This document shows, piece by piece, positions 41,962 through 49,994 of a stretch of DNA of 64,000 nt. The notes under the pieces were generated by a model. That model searched no databases and was not told where the DNA came from. It worked only from the letters and a program-made list of their open reading frames with translations. Position 1 is the first letter of the stretch. Each line of letters begins with the position of its first letter. Source of the DNA: Ruminococcus sp. Marseille-P6503 (GTDB taxonomy: Bacteria > Bacillota > Clostridia > Oscillospirales > Ruminococcaceae); contig NZ_UWPB01000001.1 in the NCBI RefSeq assembly GCF_900604945.1, positions 1,178,001 to 1,242,000 of the forward strand, given 5' to 3'. The position numbers and the translations under genes were made by a program.

Positions 41962-42834
41962 CTATTTGTCCTCCAGCTCCTTAAGGGCTTTCAGCTCGTT
42001 TTTATTAAGCCTTATCACCGCGTCCTTAAGCACCTCTACCTCCGACTTGTCAAGGGTAGCGACCGCGTCGGTCTTATCATACTTTATCCTCAGCTTTCCC
42101 GTAAGCAGATTCGCTTCCTCAACGACGCCCTTTCCGTCGGCGGTTCTGACGATAGCTCCCGCTTTTGGCGTGGTTTTCAGCAGCTCCTCATAGCTGTCCT
42201 GCTCGTATTTCAGACAGCACATAAGCCTGCCGCAGGTGCCGGATATTTTGGTGGGATTAAGCGACAGCGACTGCTCCTTTGCCATTTTGATGGACACAGG
42301 CTGAAATTCTCCGAGAAATCTGGAGCAGCAGAAGGGCTGACCGCAGATTCCCAGTCCCCCCAGCATTTTCGCCTCGTCGCGCACGCCTATCTGCCTTAGC
42401 TCTATTCTGGTGCGGAATACGGCGGCAAGGTCCTTTACAAGCTCGCGGAAATCTATGCGTCCGTCAGCGGTGAAGTAAAACAGCAGCTTGCTGTTGTCAA
42501 AGGTACATTCAACGTCTATAAGGTTCATTTTAAGCTTGTGCAGCTTTATTTTTTCCTCGCAGATACTGAAAGCGTCCTTTTCCCTTTTCCTGTTTTTTTC
42601 TATAACCGCGAAATCCTGCTTGGTAGCTTTTCTTATTACCGGCTTTACCGGATTTGCAAACTGCCCTTCGTCTATTTCCCGTCCGCACAGCACTACTTCT
42701 CCGCATTCAACGCCTCTGGCAGTTTCAACTATAACCTTATCGTTCATTTTTATATCAAGTCCGTGAGGATCAAAATAATAAACCTTTCCTATTGATTTGA
42801 ATCTTACTCCGATTATTTCGAGCAATTTTTTCAC
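41962..42834 (-). CDS. ricT: PSP1/YaaT (RicT) family protein
   Basis: 290 residues. EIIGVRFKSIGKVYYFDPHGLDIKMNDKVIVETARGVECGEVV opens the PSP1 domain; KLLFYFTADGRIDFRELVKDLAAVFRTRIELRQIGVRDEAKMLGGLGICGQPFCCSRFL-like text carries the conserved Cys residues (here GICGQPFCC and CGRLMCCLKYE) that hold iron-sulfur clusters in the Bacillus RicAFT complex, which affects RNase Y and sporulation. GTG 42834 is my start; TTG 42825 is an alternative. Located after holB as in the Bacillus yaaQ-holB-yaaT block. Confidence 0.92.
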   Translation of the reverse strand: MKKLLEIIGVRFKSIGKVYYFDPHGLDIKMNDKVIVETARGVECGEVVLCGREIDEGQFANPVKPVIRKATKQDFAVIEKNRKREKDAFSICEEKIKLHKLKMNLIDVECTFDNSKLLFYFTADGRIDFRELVKDLAAVFRTRIELRQIGVRDEAKMLGGLGICGQPFCCSRFLGEFQPVSIKMAKEQSLSLNPTKISGTCGRLMCCLKYEQDSYEELLKTTPKAGAIVRTADGKGVVEEANLLTGKLRIKYDKTDAVATLDKSEVEVLKDAVIRLNKNELKALKELEDK

Positions 42835-42892
42835 CGTTCCTTTCCTTTTCGCCGCTGCTCCCAAGCCGGAAAACAGCGTCCTTGCATTATTT

Positions 42893-43882
42893 TCAGGCGG
42901 GTCTGTTTATGACCGAGCACATCTCTCCCGACAGGCTGTTCATCGTAAGGGAAAGATTGCAGTTTGAATCAGTTTTTCCTATGTATTCGCACAGCAGCTC
43001 GTAAAGCTGTCTTAAGGCTTCCTCATCAAGCGCCCCGGCAAGCCCTGCCGCTCCCTCGGGAAAACAGCCGAAGCTGCTCCCTATTCCCAGTCTTGCGGCG
43101 CAGGCGTCCCTTGCTATTTCGCTGAGAAAAACCAGCGACTGTCTGAATACCGCCTTTTTTCCGTCGGCTCCGAAAAGCGAGCGCAGTATCTCATATTCGT
43201 CGCGGGCAAGCATTGCTTCGGTGCAGCCGACCGCTATTTTATAGGCGGCGGGCAGAACGTCGCCCTCAAGAAAGTCAAGACATCTTCCTATATTGCCGTG
43301 ACCGCAGGCTACCGCCGCTCTGACGTCGCTTTCGGTATATTTTTTCAGCGATCTCAGAAAATCCGCCGAATCGGCGTCGGTACAGGGCTGTACGGCAAGA
43401 CAGAGCGCTCTGGAGATTATCGTTTTCAGAAACGTCTGCTTAGACGACGCGGTAAGAATTATCACGCAGTGAGCGGGAGGCTCCTCAATAAGCTTAAGCA
43501 GAATATTCTGCACCTGCACCGAGGTGCTCAGCGATCTGTCCAGATCAGGGATAAGATAAACCTTGAACCTGCCTTCGTTCGGCTTTACAACGGCGTCGGA
43601 AACAAGCGAGCGTATAGTTTCTACCTGATAATTTCCGTTTTCATTCGCCTGAGCGGTGATAAAGTCGGGGTGAGCGTTATGCTCCAGCATACGGCAGGAT
43701 TTGCAGACGCCGCAGGGTCTGTTTTTATCATTCTGACACAAAAGCGTCGCGGCGATATATTTCGCCAGAGTTTTTTTCCCCTGTCCCTTTTCTCCGCATA
43801 CGGCTATTGAATGAGGCTCTCTGCCTTTTGAGAGCATGGAGGATATAAGCTTTATGTTTTCTTCATTGGAGTATATTTTCAT
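42893..43882 (-). CDS. holB: DNA polymerase III delta' subunit
   Basis: 329 residues, AAA+ clamp-loader protein: P-loop CGEKGQGKKTLAKYIAATLLC, zinc cluster CGVCKSCRMLEHNAHPDF, NILLKLIEEPPAHCVIILTASS and TIISRALCL (sensor region). It belongs to the complex that loads the sliding clamp. The P-loop has GQGKKT in place of the GxxGxGKT consensus, as is allowed for delta', which does not hydrolyse ATP. It lies between darA and ricT. Confidence 0.92.
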   Translation of the reverse strand: MKIYSNEENIKLISSMLSKGREPHSIAVCGEKGQGKKTLAKYIAATLLCQNDKNRPCGVCKSCRMLEHNAHPDFITAQANENGNYQVETIRSLVSDAVVKPNEGRFKVYLIPDLDRSLSTSVQVQNILLKLIEEPPAHCVIILTASSKQTFLKTIISRALCLAVQPCTDADSADFLRSLKKYTESDVRAAVACGHGNIGRCLDFLEGDVLPAAYKIAVGCTEAMLARDEYEILRSLFGADGKKAVFRQSLVFLSEIARDACAARLGIGSSFGCFPEGAAGLAGALDEEALRQLYELLCEYIGKTDSNCNLSLTMNSLSGEMCSVINRPA

Positions 43883-43975
43883 AATATAAATATCCCGCCG
43901 CGGCTCCGTTCTCCTGACCCGCGGCTTATCCTCCTTTCAGCAGATATTATGCTCCGCCGCTCAGTCCGCTGACCG

Positions 43976-44299
43976 CTATACCTTTTCAAAGCGTTCGATA
44001 TCGGTCACAAAAATAGTAGCTCCGCCTATCGTTACCTCAACCGGATAGGAAGCCCCTCCCTCAGGTCCGAGAACCGTCGCGGACGGAACAAACTGCTTCC
44101 TTTTGCGAGAATGTTCCTTACAGGCTTCGATAACGGTATCCACCTCGTCGTCCTGACAGCAGATCATAAAGGTCGTGTTGCCCGACGAAAGGAAGCCTCC
44201 CGTTGAGGCAAGCTTTGTGGCGCGGATACCCTTTTTAAGCAGACCCTTTGATACGGCGTATGTATCGTCGCTGTTTACAATGGCATATACAAGTTTCAT
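43976..44299 (-). CDS. darA: Cyclic-di-AMP receptor DarA (PstA, YaaQ)
   Basis: 107 residues, PII-like trimeric protein: MKLVYAIVNSDDTYAVSKGLLKKGIRATKLASTGGFL-type opening (key elements IVNSDD, KLASTGGFLSSGNTTF), ECKEHSRKR-like loop and VEVTIGGATIFVTDIERFEKV closing. The family binds cyclic-di-AMP. It lies upstream of holB and ricT as in Bacillus; thymidylate kinase and YaaR, often in this block, are missing here. Confidence 0.93.
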   Translation of the reverse strand: MKLVYAIVNSDDTYAVSKGLLKKGIRATKLASTGGFLSSGNTTFMICCQDDEVDTVIEACKEHSRKRKQFVPSATVLGPEGGASYPVEVTIGGATIFVTDIERFEKV

Positions 44300-44314
44300 A
44301 AAAATTACCTCCGT

Positions 44315-44860
44315 TTAATCCTTGTGAAAAAAATAGTTGTACCTGAGCCTTGCCGTATTGAACTGCACCAGAAAAACTACCGCGAACGCAAAGCTTATCA
44401 TTACGCAGCAGGCGGAAACGACAGGTATCATTACCGAAAGATAAGCGCCTGCAAGCGCGGCCGCCATTATCGACCATGCAAGCTTGAGCTTATCATAATT
44501 AAGATCGCATTTGAAGCGGCGTTCAATATCTTCCGTTCCCTGACATATCTGATAGGTAACGTAAAGCTCTCCGGCGACGCAAAGCAGCTCCGCGGCAAAC
44601 GGCAGAATGTTTAAGGATTCGCCGTCAGAATAGGAAAATCCGAATATGTTCAGCACATAAAGAACCAGCGCCGCGGCGGCTAAGGGAATACACAGCCTTT
44701 GCGCCTTACTGAAATTTTCATTCTCCTGTGAAAAATCCTTCAGACCGCTCATAAGAATAAAATATCCGATAAAATCCGGAATAAGCTCTATTGAGGCTGT
44801 ACCTAAGCCGACGCTTATGTCCAGAGTTATAAAAAACAATCCGATCAACAGCTTTTTCAT
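44315..44860 (-). CDS. Small multipass membrane protein, unknown function
   Basis: 181 residues with five or six hydrophobic segments and the motif DFIGYFILMSGLKDFSQEN near the N-terminus, common in uncharacterised Clostridial membrane proteins. Sits 15 bases before darA in the same direction and is probably cotranscribed. I cannot assign a role. Confidence 0.75.
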   Translation of the reverse strand: MKKLLIGLFFITLDISVGLGTASIELIPDFIGYFILMSGLKDFSQENENFSKAQRLCIPLAAAALVLYVLNIFGFSYSDGESLNILPFAAELLCVAGELYVTYQICQGTEDIERRFKCDLNYDKLKLAWSIMAAALAGAYLSVMIPVVSACCVMISFAFAVVFLVQFNTARLRYNYFFHKD

Positions 44861-44936
44861 TACCGTTTCTCCAAAAATATTCCGCGCGCGGCCGGCGTAT
44901 TCGGACCGACAGGCTGCCGCCCGTTTTCGATTTATT

Positions 44937-46286
44937 CTATTTTACCACACTTACAGTGAAAATGCTATAGTTTTTTAAAATTTTTATTATAGCGGCGGTA
45001 AAAATCTCTCCGCCGGTTATCAGCGGTATCGAGGGCTGACAGGAAAACGCAGGTCTTGCGCATATTCTTCCCTCCGCCGTATCCGCCGGTATTTCCTCGG
45101 AGACGGAAAAGCAGGCTTCTCTCAGGCTCATAACCGTTTCGGTTCTCGGAAGCGCTTCAGTTTCCGCTTTAAGGGCGGGCTTTTTCGGTATATTCCTGAA
45201 AGCGTATTCAAGCCTATAGAAATCCCTTTCGTCGTTATAAGGCGACGGCATGAAAACCACTGACGAGAAGTCTGAATACTCGCATTCTATTCTGTAGGAG
45301 GTTCTCATAAGCTCCGCCAGCTCGTTTCCGCTGTAGCCGCGGGAGCCGGGACAGACGGTAAGCTTCATAGGCTCGTCTCCCGCGGTTTCCCAGCCGCAGG
45401 CTTCTGTTCTTTTTCTCGCAAGCTCCGTTCTGCGGCAGCACTTTCTTATGCGCTCAGGCAAAGCTCCCTCAAGCTCTCCGGCGCATTTGTCAAGACTGCC
45501 CATTATAAGATACGAGGGGCTGGTCGAGGCAAACAAAGACATTTCAGCCTTCGCGCAGCGTGAAAATTCCTCAGGGGCGGAACGCGAAATGTGAAGATAG
45601 CTTCCTCCCGTATATACGGGCAGGGTTTTGTGAGCTGAATCGCAGCACATATCCGCTCCCAGATCTATCGGGTGCAACGAGGGGGAAAGAAATTTCAGAT
45701 ACGCGCCGTGAGCGTTGTCTACAAGCAGCGGAACGCCGTAAGCTTTGCATATCCGGGATATTCCCTTTATATCCGTCAGATTGCCCAGATAATCCGGCGA
45801 GGTAATATAAACCGCCGCCGCGTCGGGAGCGGTATCCAGCGCGGATCTGACGTCCTCCGGGGTTACACGGCAGCCGCAGACCGACGCCGACGGAGTTTTG
45901 GAATATATCCACACCGGGTCTATATCAAGCAGTATACAGCCGTCTATAAACGCCTTGTGAGCGTTTCTGGCGGCTATTATCCTTGTTCGTCCGCTTCTGC
46001 TCCCACGGCAGCGCATTGCTATGGAAAGCATTGTCTTTATGGACAGGCTTGAGCCTTCGGTAGAATAAAAGGTACGCGCCGTTCCGAAAATGCGCGAGGC
46101 AGCCTCCTCGCTGGCGGATATGACGCCGCCGGCTTCGTAAAGATAACCGGCTCCCTTTATCTCGGTAATGTCAAGCGCTTCAAGTCCGTGCAGGGATACG
46201 CCTTTATGTCCGGGCATATGAAAACGGGATACTCCGCTTTCAGCGTAGCTCTGCACAAAATCGTTTATAGGAGTTTCAGCTTTCAA
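44937..46286 (-). CDS. Orn/Lys/Arg decarboxylase-family PLP enzyme (YaaO-like)
   Basis: 449 residues, fold type I PLP enzyme: RFHMPGHKGVSLHGLE at the N-terminus, STEGSSLSIKTMLSIAM, AARNAHKAFIDGCILLDIDP, VDNAHGAYL, and the PLP lysine in CCDSAHKTLPVYTGGSYLH. The C-terminal domain is short. It decarboxylates a basic amino acid (substrate not determined). The start is TTG 46286, 8 bases after AGGAAAGGA and directly after the upstream stop, so it is coupled to the sigma-like gene. A yaaO-type gene at this spot matches the Bacillus yaaO-yaaQ-holB-yaaT order. Confidence 0.9.
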   Translation of the reverse strand: MKAETPINDFVQSYAESGVSRFHMPGHKGVSLHGLEALDITEIKGAGYLYEAGGVISASEEAASRIFGTARTFYSTEGSSLSIKTMLSIAMRCRGSRSGRTRIIAARNAHKAFIDGCILLDIDPVWIYSKTPSASVCGCRVTPEDVRSALDTAPDAAAVYITSPDYLGNLTDIKGISRICKAYGVPLLVDNAHGAYLKFLSPSLHPIDLGADMCCDSAHKTLPVYTGGSYLHISRSAPEEFSRCAKAEMSLFASTSPSYLIMGSLDKCAGELEGALPERIRKCCRRTELARKRTEACGWETAGDEPMKLTVCPGSRGYSGNELAELMRTSYRIECEYSDFSSVVFMPSPYNDERDFYRLEYAFRNIPKKPALKAETEALPRTETVMSLREACFSVSEEIPADTAEGRICARPAFSCQPSIPLITGGEIFTAAIIKILKNYSIFTVSVVK

Positions 46287-46287
46287 T

Positions 46288-46611
46288 TCAGGTATTCCTT
46301 TCCTCACAGCCGCCGACTATGTCCTCAAGCAGCTTCATTCTCACGGCGGACGCAAGCTTTACGCGCCCCCGGCTTATGGTGCGGGAAACGGTGGACTTAT
46401 TTACGCCGGAAAGCGCCGCTATCTGAGTTACAGTCAGGTTTTTCTTATAATATAATATTATATAGCGTTTCTGCGTTTTCGTCAAATTGTCGTCAACGCA
46501 CCTCCAAAGCAGCTCCCGCGCGTTTTTGTACAGCCTCCTGCCCTCCTCCGCCTCTATTCCGCCGACGCTGAAAACAGCGGCAGTTTCGTCTAAACTTACC
46601 CTCCTGCTCAT
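46288..46611 (-). CDS. Sigma-70 region 4-like HTH protein (phage-type regulator)
   Basis: 107 residues. The C-terminal half is a sigma region 4-type helix-turn-helix: LTKTQKRYIILYYKKNLTVTQIAALSGVNKSTVSRTISRGRVKLASAV-like (key core LTVTQIAALSGVNKSTVSRT). There is no region 2. Small proteins of this kind (ArpU/RinA-like) act as late-gene activators in phages of Firmicutes. It overlaps the upstream gene by one base (TAATG) and runs into the decarboxylase. Function here is inferred. Confidence 0.75.
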   Translation of the reverse strand: MSRRVSLDETAAVFSVGGIEAEEGRRLYKNARELLWRCVDDNLTKTQKRYIILYYKKNLTVTQIAALSGVNKSTVSRTISRGRVKLASAVRMKLLEDIVGGCEERNT

Positions 46612-46856
46612 TACGCGCCTGCCTTGGCAATACGGGCCGCCATGCTGGGCGACGCGGGCTTCGGCTCAGTATATGCCCTGAGCTGAGCGCATACCCTTAT
46701 AAGCTCTGCCCTTTCCGTTTCCAGCAGCTCGATCCTGGCGTTTAAACGGTTAAGCTCGTCCGGGTCGCGACGGCTCAGCCTTTCCTCCTTCAGGCGTCTG
46801 ATATGAGCGGCAAGCTCGTCTGCCGTCTGTCTGTAGCTTTCGTAAAGTCTTTTCAT
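46611..46856 (-). CDS. Small coiled-coil protein, phage-type partner of the HTH protein
   Basis: 81 residues. Two long charged helices (SYRQTADELAAHIRRLKEE; LNRLNARIELLETERAELIRVC) predict a coiled coil, like the DUF1492-type proteins that precede sigma-like regulators in Clostridial prophages. The ATG at 46856 follows AAAGGAGA. It is the first gene behind the LexA-box-like promoter. Confidence 0.65.
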   Translation of the reverse strand: MKRLYESYRQTADELAAHIRRLKEERLSRRDPDELNRLNARIELLETERAELIRVCAQLRAYTEPKPASPSMAARIAKAGA

Positions 46857-46994
46857 TTTCTGTCTCCTTTTCCGTTTCAGTTTCGGCGCGCTTCGCATAA
46901 ACGGACAGCCTGAATACGCCTCTTATTCGGGCAGGTCTTTATATGGGCGCGCGCGGCTTCTTATTTCTTTTGTTCTTTACACATAAATTTTATT

Positions 46995-47051
46995 GAACTA
47001 ATGTTCTTATCTTTCTAATTATAATAATACCACATATTTTCAATTTGTCAA
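46995..47051 (-). promoter_or_regulatory. Promoter with LexA/SOS-box-like palindrome
   Basis: Minus strand TTGACA (47051-47046), 16-base spacer, TATTAT (47029-47024), then GAAC-ATTA-GTTC (47006-46995), which fits the Bacillus-type LexA core GAAC-N4-GTTC, centred near +16. Eight fixed bases occur about once per 64 kb by chance, so the position in a promoter is what gives weight. Confidence 0.5.
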
Positions 47052-47122
47052 GAGGTAAAAAAAATTTAATAATTTTTGGTCAAAATGAGGGAATTATAAT
47101 GGACAGTTTGTGCATTTTGACG

Positions 47123-47151
47123 TTGAAAAATCCGAAAAGATGTGTTATAAT
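47123..47151 (+). promoter_or_regulatory. SigA promoter of the DUF896-WYL operon
   Basis: TTGAAA (47123-47128), 17-base spacer, TATAAT (47146-47151), divergent from the SOS-like promoter. Confidence 0.7.
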
Positions 47152-47156
47152 ATGTT

Positions 47157-47456
47157 TTGTCAGCACATTTGGGTGAAAATATGTACAGAAGAGATAAAAA
47201 AGCGGCGCAGAATAAAGAATAGCCGCGCCTTAAAAACTGCCGGAAATAAAATTCAGCTTACAGACAAAGAAAGCTGAGCGGCGGACGGACATAAAGAAAA
47301 AACAACGGCGGCATATTTTCCTACTGATACGGCTGGATTCACCGAGGTTTTATTGTGTAAGAAACCGAGGAGGCGTACGGGAGCTTTCCCGACGCAAAAC
47401 ATCAGAAAGAGGGTATGCGTCCTTTGGGGGGCGCTGCCGTAAGGGTGTAAAAATTT
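47157..47456 (+). other. 300-base untranslated leader with several hairpins
   Basis: From the predicted start to the ATG at 47457 there is no convincing gene. Stems include GCGGC/GCCGC (near 47202-47227), CAGCTT/AAGCTG (near 47254-47274) and GGGAGCTTTCCC (near 47379). A 13-codon frame at 47181 lacks an SD. I cannot match it to a known riboswitch. Confidence 0.4.
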
Positions 47457-47675
47457 ATGGAGAAAAAAAAGCTTGACAGATTGTCCGAGCTGACGGCGAT
47501 TTCACGTTCGCGCGAGCTTACCGCTGAGGAAAAGGCTGAAAGACAGCGACTCAGGGACGAATACAGGGCGGCGGTAACGGGAAATTTAAAACGTCAGCTT
47601 GAAAGCATGACGATCATTGAGCCGGACGGCTCAAGAATCAAAGTTTCGGATCTGAAACGCGGCGGGGAGGAATAA
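47457..47675 (+). CDS. DUF896 (YnzC) family protein
   Basis: 72 residues: LDRLSELTAISRSRELTAEEKAERQRLRDEY, the family signature, then RQLESMTIIEPDG. In Bacillus, the SOS-associated yneA-yneB-ynzC operon encodes such a protein; its role is not well defined. AAGGGTG precedes the ATG. It is followed 3 bases later by the WYL regulator. Confidence 0.92.
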   Translation: MEKKKLDRLSELTAISRSRELTAEEKAERQRLRDEYRAAVTGNLKRQLESMTIIEPDGSRIKVSDLKRGGEE

Positions 47676-47678
47676 CAG

Positions 47679-48668
47679 TTGGCAGGAGTATCCAGACAAA
47701 AGCAGAAGCTTCTGAGAATGGAAGCGCTTTTCAGGCAGAAAACAGACGAGGAGCATCCGCTTACGGGAAATCAGCTTATAGATATTCTGGCGGCGGAGGG
47801 AATCAAGGCGGAGCGGAAAACGATTTACGACGATATCGCTACGCTCTGCGACAGCGGTCTTAATATCGAAACGACCAAAAGAGGACATTCAAACGCTTAT
47901 TATCTGGGCGAAAGACTGTTTCAGGACGAGGAGCTGTTCGTGCTGGCAGACGCGGTCGCGTCCTCTAAGTTTCTAACGATCAAGAAATCCAACGAGCTTA
48001 TCAGAAAGCTTCAGACGCTTACAAGCGAGTTCAAGGCGGGAGAATTGAGACGGTCTATTTATGTAGACAGCCGCACGAAAACCTTTAACGAATCGATCTA
48101 CTATAACATCAACACGATCCAGAGCGGTATATTCTGCGACCGTCAGATAAGCTTCAGGTATTTTGAATTCAATCTGGAAAAGAAAAAGCAGCTGAGACAC
48201 GGCGGCGAGGTATATACCGTATCTCCTTTTCAGCTTATATGGGAAAACGACAATTATTATCTTGCCTGCTTCTGCCATAAGCATGGAAAGATATGCCGCT
48301 ACAGGGTGGACAGAATGACTATGGTGGAGCTTACCGACTTAAAGCGCAAGGAGCTTGCGGAGCCGGAGGAAAAGGAGCTGAGAAGCCAGAAATCCCTATA
48401 TTCAATGTACGGCGGAAAAGAGGAGCTGCTGCGGATAAGGTTTGACAATTCGCTTATAAACGTGGTGATAGATCGGTTCGGTGAAAAGATAATATGTCAT
48501 CCGGACGGAGAAAACAGCTTCTACATAAACACCGAGGTTCAGCTCGCGCCTACCTTCTGGGGCTGGCTTTTCCAGTTCGGAAGCAAGGCGAAGATACTTT
48601 CCCCTAACTATGCCGCGGATATAGCTAAGGAAAAGCTCAGCGAAATTCTCAGGGTCTACTCCGAATAG
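47679..48668 (+). CDS. WYL-domain transcriptional regulator
   Basis: 329 residues. N-terminal winged helix (LLRMEALFRQKTDEEHPLTGNQLIDILAAEGI), then a WYL domain (IFCDRQISFRYFEFN; VSPFQLIWENDNYYLACFC; YRVDRMTMVEL) and a C-terminal extension domain. WYL regulators sense ligands, often nucleic acids, in DNA-damage or defence settings. The start is TTG 47679, about 9 bases after GGGGAGG. Its targets are unknown. Confidence 0.92.
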   Translation: MAGVSRQKQKLLRMEALFRQKTDEEHPLTGNQLIDILAAEGIKAERKTIYDDIATLCDSGLNIETTKRGHSNAYYLGERLFQDEELFVLADAVASSKFLTIKKSNELIRKLQTLTSEFKAGELRRSIYVDSRTKTFNESIYYNINTIQSGIFCDRQISFRYFEFNLEKKKQLRHGGEVYTVSPFQLIWENDNYYLACFCHKHGKICRYRVDRMTMVELTDLKRKELAEPEEKELRSQKSLYSMYGGKEELLRIRFDNSLINVVIDRFGEKIICHPDGENSFYINTEVQLAPTFWGWLFQFGSKAKILSPNYAADIAKEKLSEILRVYSE

Positions 48669-48683
48669 CTAGTTTACAAATAT

Positions 48684-48707
48684 GCCCCATGGTAAGGTTC
48701 ATGGGGC
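48684..48707 (+). terminator. Hairpin after the WYL gene
   Basis: GCCCCATG / CATGGGGC stem with an 8-base loop, followed by TTGTCCTTT; a modest terminator. Confidence 0.6.
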
Positions 48708-48747
48708 TTGTCCTTTATATAACAGCAAAGTGAAAGGAAAATTTAAA

Positions 48748-48825
48748 ATGCTTTTAATAGAAATATCTATATTCGCTCTTGCCGCGCTGAATCTCGCGGT
48801 CATGTTCAGAAGCGGGAAGAAATAA
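48748..48825 (+). CDS. 25-residue single-pass membrane peptide
   Basis: ATG at 48748, TAA at 48823. One hydrophobic helix (LLIEISIFALAALNLAVMF) ends in a basic tail RSGKK. AAAGGA lies about 9 bases upstream. It sits between two terminators and so forms its own short transcription unit. Length and composition resemble small membrane peptides such as type I toxins or transporter helpers, but no function can be named. Confidence 0.6.
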   Translation: MLLIEISIFALAALNLAVMFRSGKK

Positions 48826-48826
48826 A

Positions 48827-48868
48827 AAAGCCGCGTACAGAGGACTGTGCTCCTTTGTACGCGGCTTT
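48827..48868. terminator. Strong bidirectional terminator
   Basis: AAAGCCGCGTACA / TGTACGCGGCTTT, 13-base stem, between the small peptide and the convergent lipoprotein gene. Confidence 0.88.
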
Positions 48869-48872
48869 AAGC

Positions 48873-49772
48873 TTATTCCTTTGAATTTTCAATTATTTCG
48901 CTTATACGGTCGATATACTCCCAGGGCAGCTCGTAGGACTTCTGATTTACCGAGAAATTGTCCTGATGTTCATATTCCTCACCAAGATCAAGGCGGGTCG
49001 TCGTAACAAAGTACATTTTTTCATAATTATCGCCGTCGGTCTTGATTATAAAGCCCTCAGTTCCGCCTACCATGGGGTAGTCATCATCTTCAAGCCTATA
49101 ATCTTCACAGATGTACAACACTTCGCCGAGCCAGGTATCTATCTCGGCAATAATATCTCTGTCTGTTATATCCCAGCTGTTTTCGTAGCTTTCGGTTATG
49201 GTATAGGTTTTTGCTTTGGGATCTATCGGCGCCAGTATCCCTTCGATCTCGTCAATATACTCCCAGGGCAGCTCATAGGGCTTATGATTTACCGAGAAAT
49301 TGTTCTGATGTTCATATTCCTCACCAAGATCAAGGCGGGTCGTCGTAACAAAGTACATTTTTTCGTAATTATCGCCGTCGGTCTTGATAATATAGCCATA
49401 GGTTCCGCCTACCTTGGGGTAATCATCATCTTCAAGAGCATAGTCCTCGCAAACAGCGCCGACCTTCTCAAGCCACTCGTCGATTCTGTCTAAGGTTTCC
49501 TTATCGGATATTTCCCAGCTGTTATCATAGGCAGCGGTTATAGTGTAGGTTTTTTCGTCTGTCTGCGACGACGCGTCGGATTCATCCGGCTGCGACGACG
49601 TATCGGAATCTCTGTCGGAGGATAATTCTGCTTCAGAGCTTTCAGAAGAAGCTTCCGAAGCCGATAAATCCGCCGGCGCCGCGCCGGTAGACGAGGTATC
49701 AGAATCCGAGCAGGATACCGCCGATAAAATTGCAAGAGCGGTCAAAACAATGACTATCAGTTGTTTTTTCAT
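48873..49772 (-). CDS. Lipoprotein with two tandem copies of an unknown domain
   Basis: 299 residues. Signal peptide with lipobox (LSAVSC), a Ser/Asp/Glu-rich linker of about 50 residues, then two copies of a 114-residue domain, each starting TYTI-Y-NSW-I-D and containing EDY-LEDDDYP-VGGT-G-IIKTDGDNYEKMYFVTTTRLDLGEEYEHQ and YELPWEYID. The copies are almost identical in places at DNA level (offset 342 bases), so the duplication is recent or kept alike. Extracellular, function unknown. AAAGGA precedes the ATG. Confidence 0.85.
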   Translation of the reverse strand: MKKQLIVIVLTALAILSAVSCSDSDTSSTGAAPADLSASEASSESSEAELSSDRDSDTSSQPDESDASSQTDEKTYTITAAYDNSWEISDKETLDRIDEWLEKVGAVCEDYALEDDDYPKVGGTYGYIIKTDGDNYEKMYFVTTTRLDLGEEYEHQNNFSVNHKPYELPWEYIDEIEGILAPIDPKAKTYTITESYENSWDITDRDIIAEIDTWLGEVLYICEDYRLEDDDYPMVGGTEGFIIKTDGDNYEKMYFVTTTRLDLGEEYEHQDNFSVNQKSYELPWEYIDRISEIIENSKE

Positions 49773-49949
49773 GGTTATCAGTCCTTTCTGATTAATTTAA
49801 ATGAATGAAGCCGTGGGAATCAATGCGCTATTTTATCTTTTAAGGATTTTAAGGAATTGATTTCTAATTAAATTATACAAGTTTGCCTAATAAAAGTCAA
49901 TATCTATAATAAACATATTTATTTCTGCTTTTTTCGACATATTTACCAA

Positions 49950-49981
49950 AAAACCGGCTATGCCTGAGCACAGCCGGTTTT
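49950..49981 (-). terminator. Terminator of xylA
   Basis: AAAACCGGCT / AGCCGGTTTT, 10-base stem with a 12-base loop, immediately after the xylA stop codon. Confidence 0.85.
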
Positions 49982-49994
49982 GAAGCTTATTAAA

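Noticed and set aside
47181-47222. 13-codon leader peptide before DUF896
   Set aside because: No SD and no run of a regulatory codon; kept only as part of the leader description.
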